Shown here: positions 22,506 through 37,700 of the stretch, piece by piece
How the letters are laid out: each line of letters opens with the position of its first letter
How positions within the stretch are numbered: position 1 is the stretch's first letter
The notes under the pieces: model-generated
Databases searched by the model: none
What the model saw: only the letters and a program-made list of their open reading frames with translations
What the model was told of the DNA's origin: nothing
Assembly (NCBI GenBank): GCA_020205615.1
Contig: JAINUW010000731.1
Coordinates: 62,001-126,000 of the forward strand
Source: Panax quinquefolius
Lineage: Eukaryota > Streptophyta > Magnoliopsida > Apiales > Araliaceae
Direction: 5' to 3'
DNA length: 64,000 nucleotides
Program-made: the position numbers and the translations under genes

Positions 22506-23260
22506 GATTCAAAAATAGATTTTATACTAACTAAATTTGCCCATTAAATGATATCAATATATATATTAAATGTTTATTATTCATGAGATGAATGTTATTT
22601 ATTGATGCGTATGGTGATGTGTATGATAATAAATGGGATTGATTATGGACTATTGACGATATGATTGGATTTTATTTTAGTTGGATGCATGAATGTATGG
22701 GTTTTATTAAATGGGGAATTCTGCGTACCTCGTCTTCTCTAATTTTCTTAATGTAAATTCTATCTCCTCCTATGTACTTCCCTTATTTAGCGATCAAGGT
22801 TTCTATTTATTTTAAATAGTTTTGTAATAGGAATAGTTAGAATTAATTTTGAAAAATTAGAGATCGAGGAAAGAAGCGCTTGAAGACCCGTTTGTAATGG
22901 AGCAGGGTTTAAATGTAATAGTTATATTTAAATATTATTTCTTGCACCCCTAGGGTTTGACCTTTTGGTTCACTTGGTGGCTCTAGTGAGACAAACTAGA
23001 ATAAAAGTCCATAATCAATCAAGGGTAGAATATAGTATTCTATATGTGCATGCTTATACTATATATATATATATATTATGCAAACATGCTTCGCATGTTC
23101 ATTAATATACGCGTATTTTATATATATATATGTATATGCGCTAAACAAGATGAGAGACAATTAATAACAAACCCTCAAAATTTTTATATTAAGTCCTAAG
23201 CGTTCAAAGATATTTGGAATATCGAGCATTAAGCCTTCTAGCATGATAAAATTAATAGAG
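22506..23260 (+). other. TE-K leader 1, middle part
   Basis: This is non-coding leader with no motif beyond a TA-rich stretch near 23060-23130. It is present with the same order in body 2 (29906-30640). Confidence 0.6.
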
Positions 23261-23262
23261 TA

Positions 23263-23584
23263 TTAAATATTTAATATGAGTTTGTTGTGTCACCACAAGG
23301 CAAGTATTAAGTATTTAAGATGTTAATTTATCACATTTGATGCTTATAAAGAAAATTGAACAATATTGTTTTGTTGTGTCACCACAAGGATGATATTTTT
23401 CTTTTTGAATATATGGAGTGCTAGGTCGGACTTAACTTGGATAATTTTGATTCGGATGTGCCACCACTTGATCAAAATAATCTAAGAGGCAAAAATAAAG
23501 GAGTTGCATAGTTGATGTAATTGACAAAAGTTGTCTACCTATTTATTTATATATAGTTTGTTGTGTCACCACAAAGGCTATATA
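23263..23584 (+). repeat. Four stem-loops with the core TTGTTGTGTCACCACAAGG, body 1
   Basis: The core folds as TTGTG-TCAC-CACAA. It occurs at 23282-23300, 23370-23389 and 23558-23577, with a diverged form (GGATGTGCCACCACTTG) at 23454-23470. Each core sits inside its own outer arms, which pair but differ: TTAAATATTTAATA/TATTAAGTATTTAA (23263-23276, 23305-23318), AATAT/ATATT (23362-23366, 23393-23397), ATTTTGAT/ATCAAAAT (23444-23451, 23471-23478) and TATATAG/CTATATA (23550-23556, 23578-23584). Confidence 0.85.
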
Positions 23585-23815
23585 CATTTGAAATGGGATC
23601 CTTATTCTCACTAGCAAATCTTTAATTAGATTTTCTTAGAACTATATAAGTGAGGTAATATAGTTTGAAGAAAATAGTGGGAGATACCAATTTAAAACAA
23701 GACCTAATTTATTTTGGTAATTAATAAAAGAATGTATGTTAAAATGTTGTTAATTACAAATTCATTTTAGAATTTTACAATGTCTAAAATTACTATCAAC
23801 TGCGAAGCATATTAG

Positions 23816-24630
23816 ATGCTAAATTAACGGAATAGAATTAAGCGGATTGGTTAAGGAATTTGAGAATAGTTCTCATGGTGAAAAAGCTATCTTATGTCCA
23901 TGTCGCCTATCCTGCAATGGTTGCGAACAATGCCTCGAGGAAGAGATTGCTACTTTTAGAAAGTGGCAAGATGATGCCTGATTGGCTCGATGCATCATGC
24001 TGCATCCATGAGTACTTGAGCTTGGCGTCGGCATGAAACTATGGATACTCTACTATATTCTGCACATCAAGTAGTTGATGGTGAGGAAAGTGGGTGATAG
24101 ATATCGAGGATATCTAAGGAGCTCTTAGATCTAGAATGGCCGATGGCACTATAATCTGAGACAAAAAGTTCTTAACATAATCAATTTGATTGATCAATTA
24201 GGACAACATTTTTTTTGTCATGGATGGAGAGTTGAGCAAGATTTGATCTTGCACTCACTCCGGACTCCTTTCACAATTGTTGTGAATTTTTCATATGAAC
24301 AAGCTAGATATCGACCATTTGATTTGCTTAACATGTTGAAAAATGTTGAGAGTCACTTTCCAACCAAGAAAGATCAAGTCTTCTTGGTAGGGGCCAAAGG
24401 ATCTTTGAAAGAAGAAGCGATTCAAAGAAGGTAAATAGAAAGGCATAAACAAAGGATAATAAGAACAAAAGCGATATGGATAGCAAAGGGTTTGCTTCCA
24501 CTGCAATAAGCTTTGGACCTTTGGAAAGAAAGCTGCGAGAAGCATCTTGCGAGAGGCTAACCAAAGAAGCTTAGTGAAGTTTTTGGTTACAAATCTGATT
24601 TTGTTCATGATTGAAATAAATTTTTCTTTA
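23816..24630 (+). pseudogene. TE-K gag, body 1
   Basis: This is a copia gag of the UBN2 type. Readable pieces in shifting frames are FRKWQDDA (near 23960), ASMS-like sequence near 24000, then IDQLGQ, a diverged MDGEL-type block, QDLILHSLRTPF and LLNMLKNVESHFPTKK in the open stretch 24186-24434, then FLVGAKGSL. Gag would form the particle. Several frameshifts break it, for example near 24210 (a T run), 23990 and 24430. Body 2 has the same region at 31195-31995 with different small indels. Confidence 0.85.
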
Positions 24631-25560
24631 AGTCGAGGTTCTACTTGGGTATTGGATCCGACTTTGGTTATCATAAATATAGATTTATGAAGGGACAGCG
24701 AAGTAGAAAGCTAAACAAATATAAGTAATCTATGTGTGGAAAATGAAGCAAAGGTTCTTTGCATTAGCTATAGAAACTTATAGTTTAGCAATGCTACTAC
24801 GGGCAAATCTATTAAGTCGATATAAGTTGTTATTGTATTCAGATTCTTGTTAGAAACATTATTTCCATTTTATTGTTGGACAATAAAATCTTTGGTATTA
24901 TAATTAAGAACAATTGTTGTTCTATTTATAATAATAATGTTTTGTATAAATGGAATATTACTTAATAAATTTTGTATACTTGACTTACATGAAAATAATT
25001 TTGCATATTGAACAAATTAGTATAAGAAAAGGAGATGATCATTCAAAGAGTTGAATGTGTGTATTTGTTGAAATACAAGTGTGAATTATTTGAAAGGTTC
25101 AAAAATTGAAGTGAAACAAATTGGCAAAGTATTAAGATTCTTTGATTAGATCGAGGAATAAATACTTGTCTGATAAGTTTCTAGATCATCTCAAATGGTT
25201 TTCTCATAATGGACACATCCTCGATACGTAATAATTGATTGATGTATCTGAAAGGAAAAATCGTACCTTGTTGGACATGAGAGTGCGGTCCATAATGATT
25301 TTACCGACATTCCGGTATCCTACAGGATCATGTCCTAGAAATGGCTGCATATCTACGAAAATGGTAACCTCAAAATCCATTTGAAGACTCCATAAAAGTT
25401 ATGGACGGGAGGATTCTAATCTTAAGTATGTTAAGATAAAGGGTTGTCAACTTATGTGAAAAGGTTTGAAAAGGATAAGCTTGGGACAAAATTTGACATG
25501 TCTGATTTGTGGGACATCTAAAAAGTAAGTTTAGGGTATATGTTCTATAATCTACTTAGC
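24631..25560 (+). pseudogene. TE-K protease and C-terminal part of integrase, body 1
   Basis: The protease is marked by STWVLDP (24639-24660), the copia WVLDTG-type site with the glycine region altered. LNKYEVILCVGNEAKV-like sequence follows. Integrase appears only from its core's C-terminal part: YKCELFERFK (25075-25105), then a RKNRTLLDMVRS-type block (25255-25295), then DKLGT.FDMS and VSLGYMFYN (25470-25555). The zinc-binding part and the first catalytic aspartate region, which should come before YKCELFERFK, are absent. Stops and frameshifts are frequent. Confidence 0.82.
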
Positions 25561-26810
25561 AAAGGTGTTTGTTACGAAACACGGCGCCTACTAAGATAAA
25601 GGTGTTTATCATTGAAAGGGCTAGTGGGAGGATAATAGATCTTGAAGAGTTCAAGAACCACAAAACACTATAAGTCGAATAAGAGGAACCTATAGATAGA
25701 CTATTATTGTACCACAAGATCGTAAATACGGAATAGTACAAGAAGATACCTAGGAGGTATGGATTCATCATGGATGATGATGATGAGATGTACATCAGAA
25801 GATGATGAAGATGATGATAAGAGTTACATCGGAGAAATGATTGATGAGGTAAGAGTTGGAACATTAGTGTGAAAGAAATCAAAAGATTCGATTTTGGGGG
25901 CGTCGTGACATTTCTAGTATTATATGTTGATATACTACGGATCTAGGATTATATGATATACTACGGATGAGAATGACATACAATGCTACAATCGGTAAAG
26001 ATAAAGTTGTCTAAACATTCCTCCATGAATGATTTGGGAAGAGTATCTTAATTGGGGATAAAATCTATATAGATAGATTTAAGAGGATGCTCGACTTAAC
26101 CCGAGGAGCGTATATTCATTTGATGCTAAAGTCGTTTAGCATGGCAAACTCAAGAGATGTCTCATGTTGATGAGCTATATGAGTGTATCTCTCTTAATAG
26201 TCCCCACAGACTCTCAAAAAGAGAGATCGCATGAGTGACTATCATGTATGCAATGAAATATCTGAGACTTTGATGTTGATCGGTCATATTGCGGAGAAGT
26301 TCACTATGAGTCGGTGAAAAACATCTTAAAGTTCTTAACTTGGCACTAAGGATGTGATCATATTCATGGTGGGTCTAAATTAAAACTAGAGGGCTTAACA
26401 GACTCAAGTTTTTCGAGACGAGACAAGATGATGAGAAAAATCCACTTTAAGGTAAAGTGTTACCTTGAGCGAGTGGTGCGAGTGAATTGGAAAGGTTCAA
26501 AGCAATGAAAAGAGTTCTTTGGTTTAGTGATAAAGACAAAGTATATAGCTATAAATGAAGGCTGCAAGTTGATTGTTTGGATAAAAGTTCATTCTGAGAA
26601 CTAGGAATAGTTTCTAAGTCTCATCTTGGATCTAAACATGTGTTGTGGCACTTTCATTTGATTATTAGAATCATTGAAAGATGGGAAATCACTATAGAGA
26701 TAGTGGACTCTCATGAACAACATTACATATCCATTAACTAAAGCTTATCCAACATGCGGGATAATCGTCACTTAGAGAAGAAGAGTATGAGAGATACCAT
26801 GACGATTGGC
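25561..26810 (+). pseudogene. TE-K reverse transcriptase C-terminal half and RNase H, body 1
   Basis: The end of integrase passes within about 320 bp into the reverse transcriptase active site region TFLVLYVDIL (25908-25937); the finger and most of the palm region is missing. The YVDD box reads YVDI, so the second aspartate is gone. Then come MNDLGRVSYL-type and DRFKRMLDLT (26025-26105), and RNase H with KTKYIAINEG (26535-26565) and the DPLTK-like end near 26735. It cannot be active. Confidence 0.83.
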
Positions 26811-26814
26811 TTTA

Positions 26815-26829
26815 GTGCAAGTGGGAGAT
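26815..26829 (+). promoter_or_regulatory. TE-K polypurine tract, body 1
   Basis: GTGCAAGTGGGAGAT just before LTR 2, the usual copia form CAAGTGGGAGA. The body 2 copy is at 34161-34175. Confidence 0.8.
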
Positions 26830-28712
26830 TGAAAGTAGTATGCACACAAGCCGATCATGTTTGATGATAAAGCATATACTTTGTAACAATCTTATTCATT
26901 TATTAATAAAAAAGTATTAATTTATTAAAGGCTTTTAATTATCTACATGATCTTTGTTTTATAATATGTGATAAACCCATAGTTTTAAGCAATGCTTTTA
27001 GAATAATGATGATGATCATTCTAATGAGATCTAAATTCTTAGAAAGCTTAAAACTAAAATAGTTCCCAATCATTGGATTACTAAATTGGGGATTAGTGAA
27101 TCCGGATAGATTGGTACATACGTTGTTGCTTTTCGTTGGATGAGGATGATTGATCTCATGATCATTTTTGTGTGGAACACTAAAGCAAGTATGTAGGTGC
27201 TTATTAGAGAATAAGTTCATTTGAGCATTGGCTCGCTAAGGAATACCTAATGGAGTTTTATTTTGCTGTCGATAGGAATTCTGTAGTGATAGTGATAGTG
27301 GTACAAGTGATCCTTGGACTTGAGATCATCATAGTATCTTGTGTATGATGAGTTATACTTTGACTTATTCCTTAAGACCCTTAGGGTATATCAAAGGGTA
27401 TGCTTGGGTATAATAAGTTATACATGGAGATAATGTATGATCGATAAAGAATCTACCACTTCTAATAAAAGAAGAGAAATGTCTATGTGATTCGATAAAT
27501 GACAACCCCAGTAGTAGTCCTTGGCGGCGAATGAAATTAGAAAGGAGTTTCTAATTTGCATTATTTGGAGTTGTGCATTTAAGGATCGAAATACATATAA
27601 TTAAATAAAATAAGACTTGTGGTAATTCCATGTCTTATATTTAATTGGGACATTGTATGGTGGAAGGATTGAATTGTACGGTAACTATTTACTCAAAGGT
27701 TCTTTAATGATTAATGTTGAAATCTATATTATACGGAAAGTCGTTGATCATTAGGGAGGCTTATCCTATTGTAGAATAAATATTATTTAAATAAATTAAT
27801 TGTTTAATTTATTTATTTAAATAAGATTAGAATTGTTCTAATTGATTTATTCACAATAGGTTTAATATGGAGAACCTAAAGGGTCACACCATAAAAGGAA
27901 GAATAATTATTTAAGAAGTTAATGGCATAATCGTAATAATATGTTAAGTATATTTAATTTAATCTATGGTGATAGAATAAATTAAATAGCTTAATATTAT
28001 TATTTAATATTTTAGAAATATTAAATATAAATTAATAAGAGAGTCTTATTAATATTATTACAATTATTATTATTTTAATTTCTAAAAGAGTTTAGGAATT
28101 AATTTAATATAAGTACTCTCATTTATTCCTAATTGGATTAGGAAGGAAAATTAGTTAAAGGAGTTTAATTAATTATCCCTAATAAGATTAGGGAGCTTAA
28201 TTAATTAAAAGAATTTAATTAATTAAATAAAACCCAATTCCTTAATTGTTAAGGTGGGTTGCCCACATCTATAAATAAGAGAGAGTCTTATTATGGGTGA
28301 TATGGGTTGTTGACTTTTTCAACATACGTAATAATTCCAATTGTTGGGAGAGTACGCCCTTTCTATAGAGATAGAAAAACTAGGGTTTAGCCAACCACCC
28401 TTCTTCTTGAATTTTCTTCTTCCTTGGTGGATCACCTCTGAGAGGCCAAACATTTGGGTGGCTAACGTTGATCAAAGGAAGGAACCAAACCCGGTGGATT
28501 CAAGTTGAGCGAAAGGATTTGGAGGTGAACTTGTACTTGAGGAAGCTCGATCTTCAAGGGTATGATTTTATTCTTTATCTTTTCGTTTAATTAATAATTA
28601 TGCATAAAGGGTGATCCGGGTATATGGTTTGTAAAATTTTAAACTCTACGATTTTTACGCTTAGCACTTTTTTTTGCAATTTGATTGCGTTTATGAATAT
28701 TACAAACCTAAC
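26830..28712 (+). repeat. TE-K LTR 2, shared middle copy
   Basis: The LTR is 1883 bp, ends TGAAAGTAG...CCTAAC, with a TATA box at 28270-28277. It has a polypurine tract on its left and a primer site on its right and no flanking duplication, so it acts as 3' LTR of body 1 and 5' LTR of body 2. Confidence 0.93.
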
Positions 28713-28714
28713 GG

Positions 28715-28726
28715 TGGCATCGAGCC
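28715..28726 (+). promoter_or_regulatory. TE-K primer binding site, body 2
   Basis: TGGCATCGAGCC, identical to the body 1 copy. Confidence 0.75.
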
Positions 28727-31194
<2,468 letters not shown>

Positions 31195-31995
31195 GCATAT
31201 TATTAGATGCTAAATTAACCGGACCAATTAAATGGATTGGTTAAGGAATTTGAGAATAGTTCTCATGGTGAAAAAGCTATCTTATGTCCTTAATACGCCT
31301 ATCCTCCGCAATGGTTGCGAGATAATGCCCGACGAGGAAGAGATTGCTACTTTTAGAAAGTGGCAAGATGATGCATGATTGGCTCAATGCATCATGCTCG
31401 CATCCATGAGTAACGAGCTTCACGTCGACATGAAACTATGGATGCTTCTACTATATTCCCGCACATCAAGTAGTTGATGGTGAGGAAAGTAGGGACCGAT
31501 AGATATCGATATCTAAGGAGCTCTTCCGATCTAGAATGGCCAATGGCACTATAGATGCAGAGAAAAAGTTCTTAACATAATCAATTTGATTGATCAATTA
31601 GGACAACTGCTTTTTGTCATGGATGGAGAGTTGAGCCAAGATTTGATCTTGCACTCACTCCCGGACTCCTTTCACAATTGTTGTGAATTTTTCATATGAA
31701 CAAGCTAGATATCGACTTTCATTTGATTTGCTTAACATGTTGAAAAATGTTGAGAGTCACTTTCCAACCAAGAAAGATCAAGTCTTCTTGGTAGGGGCCA
31801 AAGGATCTTCGAAAGAAGAACGATTCAAAGAAGGTAAATAGAAAGGCATAAACAAAGGATAATAAGAACAAAAGCGATATGGATAGCAAAAGAGTTTGCT
31901 TCCACCGCAATAAGCCGGACTTTGGAAAGAAAGCTGCGAGAAGCATCTTGCGCAGAGGCTAACCAAAGAAGCTTAGTGAAGTTTTGGTTTAATAC
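31195..31995 (+). pseudogene. TE-K gag, body 2
   Basis: This is a copy of 23816-24630 with its own small indels. The readable pieces are the same: FRKWQDDA, FVMDGELSQDLILHSL (near 31610-31660), LLNMLKNVESHFPTKK and FLVGAKGSS (to about 31815). FVMDGELSQDLI is better kept here than in body 1. Gag is still split by frameshifts near 31500, 31660, 31710 and 31830. Confidence 0.85.
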
Positions 31996-32990
31996 GATTT
32001 TTTTGTTCATGATTGAAATAAATTTTTCTTTAAGTCAAGGTTCTACTTGGGTATTGGATACCGACTTTGGTTATCATAAATATAGATTTATGAAGGGACC
32101 AAAGTAAGTAGAAAGCTAAACAAATATAAGTAATCCTATGTGTGGAAAATGAAGCAAAGGTTCTTTGCATTAGCTATAGAAACTTATAGTTTAGCAATGC
32201 CTACTGGGCAAATCTATTAAGTCAATAAGTTGTTATTGTATTCCAATTCTTGTTAGAAACATTATTTCCATTTTATTGTTGGACAATAAAATTTTTGGTA
32301 TTATAATTAAGAACAATTGTTGTTTATTTATAATAATAATGTTTTGTATAGAATCTGGAATATTACTTAATAAATTTTGTATACTTGACTTACATGAAAA
32401 TAATTTTGCATATTGAACAAATTAGTATAAGAAAAGGAGATGATCATTCAAAGAGTTGAATGTGTGTATTCTTTGAAATACAAGTGTGAATTATTTGAAA
32501 GGTTCAAAGAATTCAGAAGTGAAACAAATTGGCAATGTATTAAGATTCTTTGATTAGATCAAGGAATAAATACTTGTGCAATAAGTTTCTAGATCATCTC
32601 AAATGGTTTTCTCATAATGGACACATCTCGATACGTAATAATTGATTGATGTATCCGAAAAGGAAAAATCGTACCTTGTTGGACATGGTGCGGTCCATAA
32701 TGATTTTACCGACATTCCAGTATCCTTCTAGGATCATGTCCTAGAAATGGCTGCATATCTATGAAAATGGTAACCTCAAAATCCGGCCCCAAGACTCCAT
32801 AAAAGTTATGGACAGGGAGGATTCCTAATCTTAAGTATGTTAAGATAAGGGGTTGTCCAACTTATGTGAAAAGGTTTCAAAGGATAAGCTTGGGACAAGA
32901 TTTGACATGTACAGATTTGTGGGACATCCTAAAGTAAGTTTAGGGTATATGTTCTATAATTCTACTTAGCAAAAGGTGTTTGTTACGAAA
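31996..32990 (+). pseudogene. TE-K protease and partial integrase, body 2
   Basis: STWVLDTDFGYHKYRFMKG (32041-32097) marks the protease and keeps the catalytic aspartate. Integrase begins at YKCELFERFKEFRSETNWQ (32480-32535), then NRTLLDMVRS (32667-32697), then YVKRFQ, DMYRFVGHPKVSLGYMFYN (32900-32960). The zinc domain and the first part of the core are missing, as in body 1. Confidence 0.83.
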
Positions 32991-34090
32991 CACGCTGCCT
33001 TCTAAGATAAAGGTGTTTATCATTGAAGGGCTAGTGGGAGGATAATAGATCTTGAAGAGTTCAAGAACCACAAAACACTATAAGTCAAATAAGAGGAACC
33101 TATAGATAGACCTATTGTACCACAACCGAATCGTAAATCTGGAATAGTACCGAAGATACCTAGGAGGTATGGATTCATCATGATGATGATGATGATGAGG
33201 TACGCATCATAGAAGATGATGATCCAGAGTTACATACGATGAGGTAAGAGTTCTAGTGTGTACAAAAGGGTCAGTGGGAGCGTCGTGACATTTCTAGTAT
33301 TATATGTTGATATACTACGGATAAGGAATGACATACCAATGCTACAATCAGTAAAGATAAAGTTGTCTAAACATTCCTCCATGAATGATTTGGGAAGAGT
33401 ATCTTAATTGGGGATAAAATCTATATAGATAGATTTAAGAGGATGCTCGACTTAACCCAAGGAACGTATATTCATTTGATGCTAAAGTCGTTTAGCATGG
33501 CAAACTCCAAGAGATGTCTCATGTTGATGAGCTATGGAGTGTATCTCTCTTAATAGTCCCCACAGACTCCCTGAAAAGAGAGATCGCATGAGTGACAATC
33601 ATGTATGCAATGAAATATACGAGACCTGATGTTGATCAGTCATATTCTGGAGAAGTTCACTGTGAGTCAGTGAAAAACATCTTAAAGTTCTTAACCAGCA
33701 CTAAGGATGTGATCATATTCATGGTGGGTCTTAATTAAAACTAGAGGGCTTAACGGACTCAAGTTTTTGAGCATGACCAAGATGATGAAAAATCCACTTT
33801 AAGGTAAAGTGTTACCTTGAGCATGGTGGTGTAGTGAATTGGAAAGGTTCCAAACAAAGAAAGAGTTCTTTGGTTTAGTGATAAAGACAAAGTATATAGC
33901 TATAAATGAAGGCGCCAAGTTGATTGTTTGGATTAAAAGTTCATTACGAACTAGGAATAGTTCTAAGTCTCATCTTGGATCTAAACATGTGTTGTGGCAC
34001 TTTCATTTGATTATTAGAATCATTGAAAGATGGGAAATCACTATAGAGATAGTGGACTCTCAAGAACAACATTACATATCCATTAACTAA
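32991..34090 (+). pseudogene. TE-K reverse transcriptase C-terminal half and RNase H, body 2
   Basis: A VYKRVSGSVVTFLVLYVDIL segment (33258-33317) follows the integrase end after about 270 bp, showing the same loss of the N-terminal reverse transcriptase. The YVDI box lacks one aspartate as in body 1. RNase H is best seen in the 83-codon frame 33839-34090, with LVIKTKYIAINEGAKLIVWI and LGSKHVLWHFHLI. The stop TAA at 34088-34090 precedes the polypurine tract by about 70 bp. Confidence 0.83.
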
Positions 34091-34175
34091 AGCTTATCCA
34101 ACAGCAGGATAATCGTCACTTAGAGAAGAAGAGTATAAGATACCATGACGATTGGCTTTAGTGCAAGTGGGAGAT

Positions 34176-36056
34176 TGAAAGTAGTATGCACACAAGCCAA
34201 TCATGTTTGATGATAAAGCATATACTTTGTAACAATCTTATTCATTTATTAATAAAAAGTATTAATTTATTAAAGGCTTTTAATTATCTACATGATGCTG
34301 TTTTTATAATATGTGATAAACCCATAGTTTTAAGCAATGCTTTTAGAATAATGATGATGATCATTCTAATGAGATCTAAATTCTTAGAAAGCTTAAAACT
34401 AAAATAGTTCCCAATCATTGGATTACTAAATTGGGGATTAGTGAATCCGGATAGATTGGTACATACGTTGCTTGCTCATTGGATGAGGATGATTGATCTC
34501 ATGATCATTTGTGTGGAGACACTAAAGCAAGTATGTAGGTGCTTATTAGAGAATAAGTTCATTTGAGCATTGGCTCGCTAAGGAATACCTAATGGAGTTT
34601 TATTTGCTGTCAATAGGAATTCCTGTAGTGATAGTAGTACAAGTGATCCTTGGACTTGAGATCATCATAGTATCTTGTGTATGATGAGTTATACTTTGAC
34701 TTATTCCTTAAGACCCTTAGGGTATATCAAAGGGTATGCTTGGGTATAATAAGTTGTACATGGAGATAATGTATGATCAATAAAGAATCTACCACTTCTA
34801 ATAAAAGAAGAGAAATGTCCTATGTGATTCGATAAATGACAACCCAAAGAGTCCTTGGTTAAGGCGTAATGAAATTAGAAAGGAGTTTCTAATTTGCATT
34901 ATTTGGAGTTGTGCATTTAAGGATCGAAATACATATAATTAAATAAAATAAGACTTGTGAAGAATTCCATGTCTTATATTTAATTGGGACATTGTATGGT
35001 GGAAGGATTGAATTGTATGCGGTAACTATTTACTCAAAGGTTCTTTAATGATTAATGTTGAAATCTATATTATCCGGAAAGTCGTTTTGATCGCTTGGGG
35101 AGGCTTATCCCTATTGTAGAATAAATATATTTATTTAAATAAATTAATTGTTTAATTTATTTATTTAAATAAGATTAGAATTGTTCTAATTGATTTATTC
35201 ACAACCGGTTTAATATGGAGAACCTAAAGGGTCACACCATAAAAGGAAGAATAATTATTTAAGAAGTTAATGGCATAATCGTAATAATATATGTTAAGTA
35301 TATTTAATTTAATCTATGGTGATAGAATAAATTAAATAGCTTAATATTTATTATTTAATATTTTAGAAATATTAAATATAAATTAATAAGAGGAGTCTTA
35401 TTAATATTATTACAATTATTATTATTTTAATTTCTAAAAGAGTTTAGGAATTAATTTAATATAAGTACTCTCATTTATTCCTAATTGGATTAGGAAGGAA
35501 AATTAGTTAAAGGAGTTTAATTAATTATCCCTAATAAGATTAGGGAGCTTAATTAATTAAAAGAATTTAATTAATTAAATAAAACCCAATTCCTTAATTG
35601 TTAAGATGGGTTGCCCACATCTATAAATAAGAGGAGTCTTATTGATGGGTTATATGGGTTGTTAATTTTTCAACATACGTAATAATTCCAATTTGTTGGA
35701 GAGTACGCCTTTTCTATAGAGATAGAAAACTAGGGTTTAGCCAACCACCCTTCTTGAATTTTCTTCTTCCTTGGTGGATCACCTCTAGAGGCCAAACATT
35801 TGGGTGGCTAACGTTGATCAAAGGAAGGAACCAAACCCGGTGGATTCAAGATTGAACGCGAAAGGATTTGGAGGTGAACTACACGAGGAAGCTCGATCTT
35901 CAAGGGTATGATTTTATTCTTTATCTTTTCGTTTAATTAATAATTATGCATAAAGGGTGATCGGGTATATGGTTTGTAAAAATTTTAAACTCGATTTTAC
36001 CACGCTCAAGACTTTTTATGCAATTTGATTGCGTTATGAATATTACAAACCTAACA
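34176..36056 (+). repeat. TE-K LTR 3
   Basis: The LTR is 1881 bp and ends CCTAACA. It is followed by the right target duplication ATGAT (36057-36061) and TE-B gag. The TATA box is at 35622-35629. Confidence 0.93.
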
Positions 36057-37020
36057 ATGATAGCAATTACGGGTTGTCACAACAAAGCTTCAAAGAGTTG
36101 GGACCACCGAATTTAAGGGAAAGCGATCCGATCATGCCATGGAAACATGGGTCAAGCAAATTACCAAGATATTCGATGTCTTGGGATGCACGGAGGAGGA
36201 GAACGAAGGTTCCATTCGCCACCTTTTATGTTCTTGGGCGCAGCGCATCACTGGTGGGAGTCTCAGTGAAGGCGCGACATCCATCCAACCGCACTCAAAG
36301 ATGTCTTGGGAGACGTTTGAAGCTATTTAATGACAAATACTTTCCGAAAGTGTTCGTCATATGAAGGAAGTGGAGTTCATCGATTGGAACAAAACAACAA
36401 TGACGGTGTCTCGAAGACGAGGCAAAGTTTGTAGAGTTATCCAGTTTTGCACCTCATTTGGTGGAGAATGAGGAACGATGACGCGGATGTTTTTAGAGAG
36501 GTTTGAAACCCGCATACGACAATATCTCATTTCTCATAAATTTTCTCTATATCGGATGTTGTTAGCATTGTGGCTCAATTGTTAGAGCGAGATAACGAGT
36601 ATATTCAACCAAGGACCATAACCGTGGATCGTACTGAGAGATAGCAATCAATGTAATAATGATAACCAAACGGAGAAAGAAACAAGAAGGACAAAATGGT
36701 AACTACTCGGTGGTGGTAATCATGGCCATGAAAATAGAAGAAGCGAGTCGGAGGAGATTTTAAAAGAGGAGATTTAACAACGATTATGTGAAGACGACAA
36801 AGGTCTTGGCGAAGAAGAATCGGGTTCTAAGGGAGGAGAACGACCACCGGTCATATGCTACTAAATGCGAAAAGAGGGACATATCACCAAACCGCCCACA
36901 ACAGTTCAAGGTATGCTATAATTATGGAAAGGAAGGACATATCGCTTCGAGATTGTACGGTAGCAAAACCTAGTTCAATGGGGACGGTGACTCAAAAGAT
37001 CGTCCGAGTAAAAGTCAAAG
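36057..37020 (+). pseudogene. TE-B gag
   Basis: It resumes at a point equal to 4699 in TE-A, so the start codon and about 221 bp of the usual gag are absent. Pieces seen are FKELGPPNLRE (36085), ETWVKQITKIFDVLGC (36141-36190), then capsid sequence in other frames, LLERDNEY-type sequence near 36580-36600 (CGA kept) and a damaged zinc knuckle CYNYGKEGHIA (36915-36950), with one cysteine changed to tyrosine. At least eight frame breaks are present. Confidence 0.85.
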
Positions 37021-37700
37021 TCAGCGATTAGGAAGAGCGTTTGTTGTGATCGGTCAAAATGAGAGGAACCCAAACGAGGTGATCACGGGTAAGCTATTTA
37101 TAAATTCTTGCGAAGTTTATACCTTACTTGATACCCCGGTCTACCCATTCATTTATCTCTCCCGCATGTGCTCAACATTTAAACTTGACTCGGAAAAATT
37201 AGACTTTGACCTATCTCGTGGAAACTCCGTTAGAGAAACTTTCATCACATCCACTATTTATAAATCTTGTTTGATTCAAGTTGGCACCATCACCTTACGT
37301 TGACCTTATCTCTTTAAAGATACTTGCTTTTGATGTGATTTTAGGGATTGATTGGTTAACTACTCATCATGCCAAAATTGATTGTTTTCGTAAGGTTGTT
37401 AGTTTTCATATTCCTAACCAACCGTTGTTATTTAATTCAAGCAACTAAACCATTAAAATCAATCATTGTCATATCTAATCATAAAGCTATTCGCTTATTG
37501 AAAAACGGATGTCAAGCTTTCTTAGCCCATGTTATGGATTTGAATAAAGACACGTCAAATTTGAATAATATTCCTGTTGTTATTGACTTTTCCGACGATT
37601 TTCAAGAACTTCCCGGTCTACCCCTTAACGTGAAGTTGAATTCTTTATTGATCTTGAACCCGCACAAAGCCCATTTCTAAAACCCCATATCGAATGGCTC
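37021..37700 (+). pseudogene. TE-B protease region
   Basis: The stretch 37046-37303 has NEVITGKLFINSCEVYTLLDT at the active site, but the residues after DT are PVYP instead of GATH. FDVILGIDWLTTHHAK follows at 37329-37377 in another frame, then KSIIVISNHKAIRLLKNGCQ (37455-37515). The protease active site is destroyed by a local change of a few bases next to well kept sequence. Confidence 0.86.

Noticed and set aside
23282..23577. CRISPR-like spacing of the TTGTTGTGTCACCACAAGG repeats
   Set aside because: The repeats are few and unevenly spaced (88 and about 190 bp), and they lie in a plant retrotransposon leader.
25556..25882. 108-codon minus-strand frame in TE-K
   Set aside because: It is antisense to the degraded integrase/reverse transcriptase boundary and rich in low-complexity serine and leucine codons.
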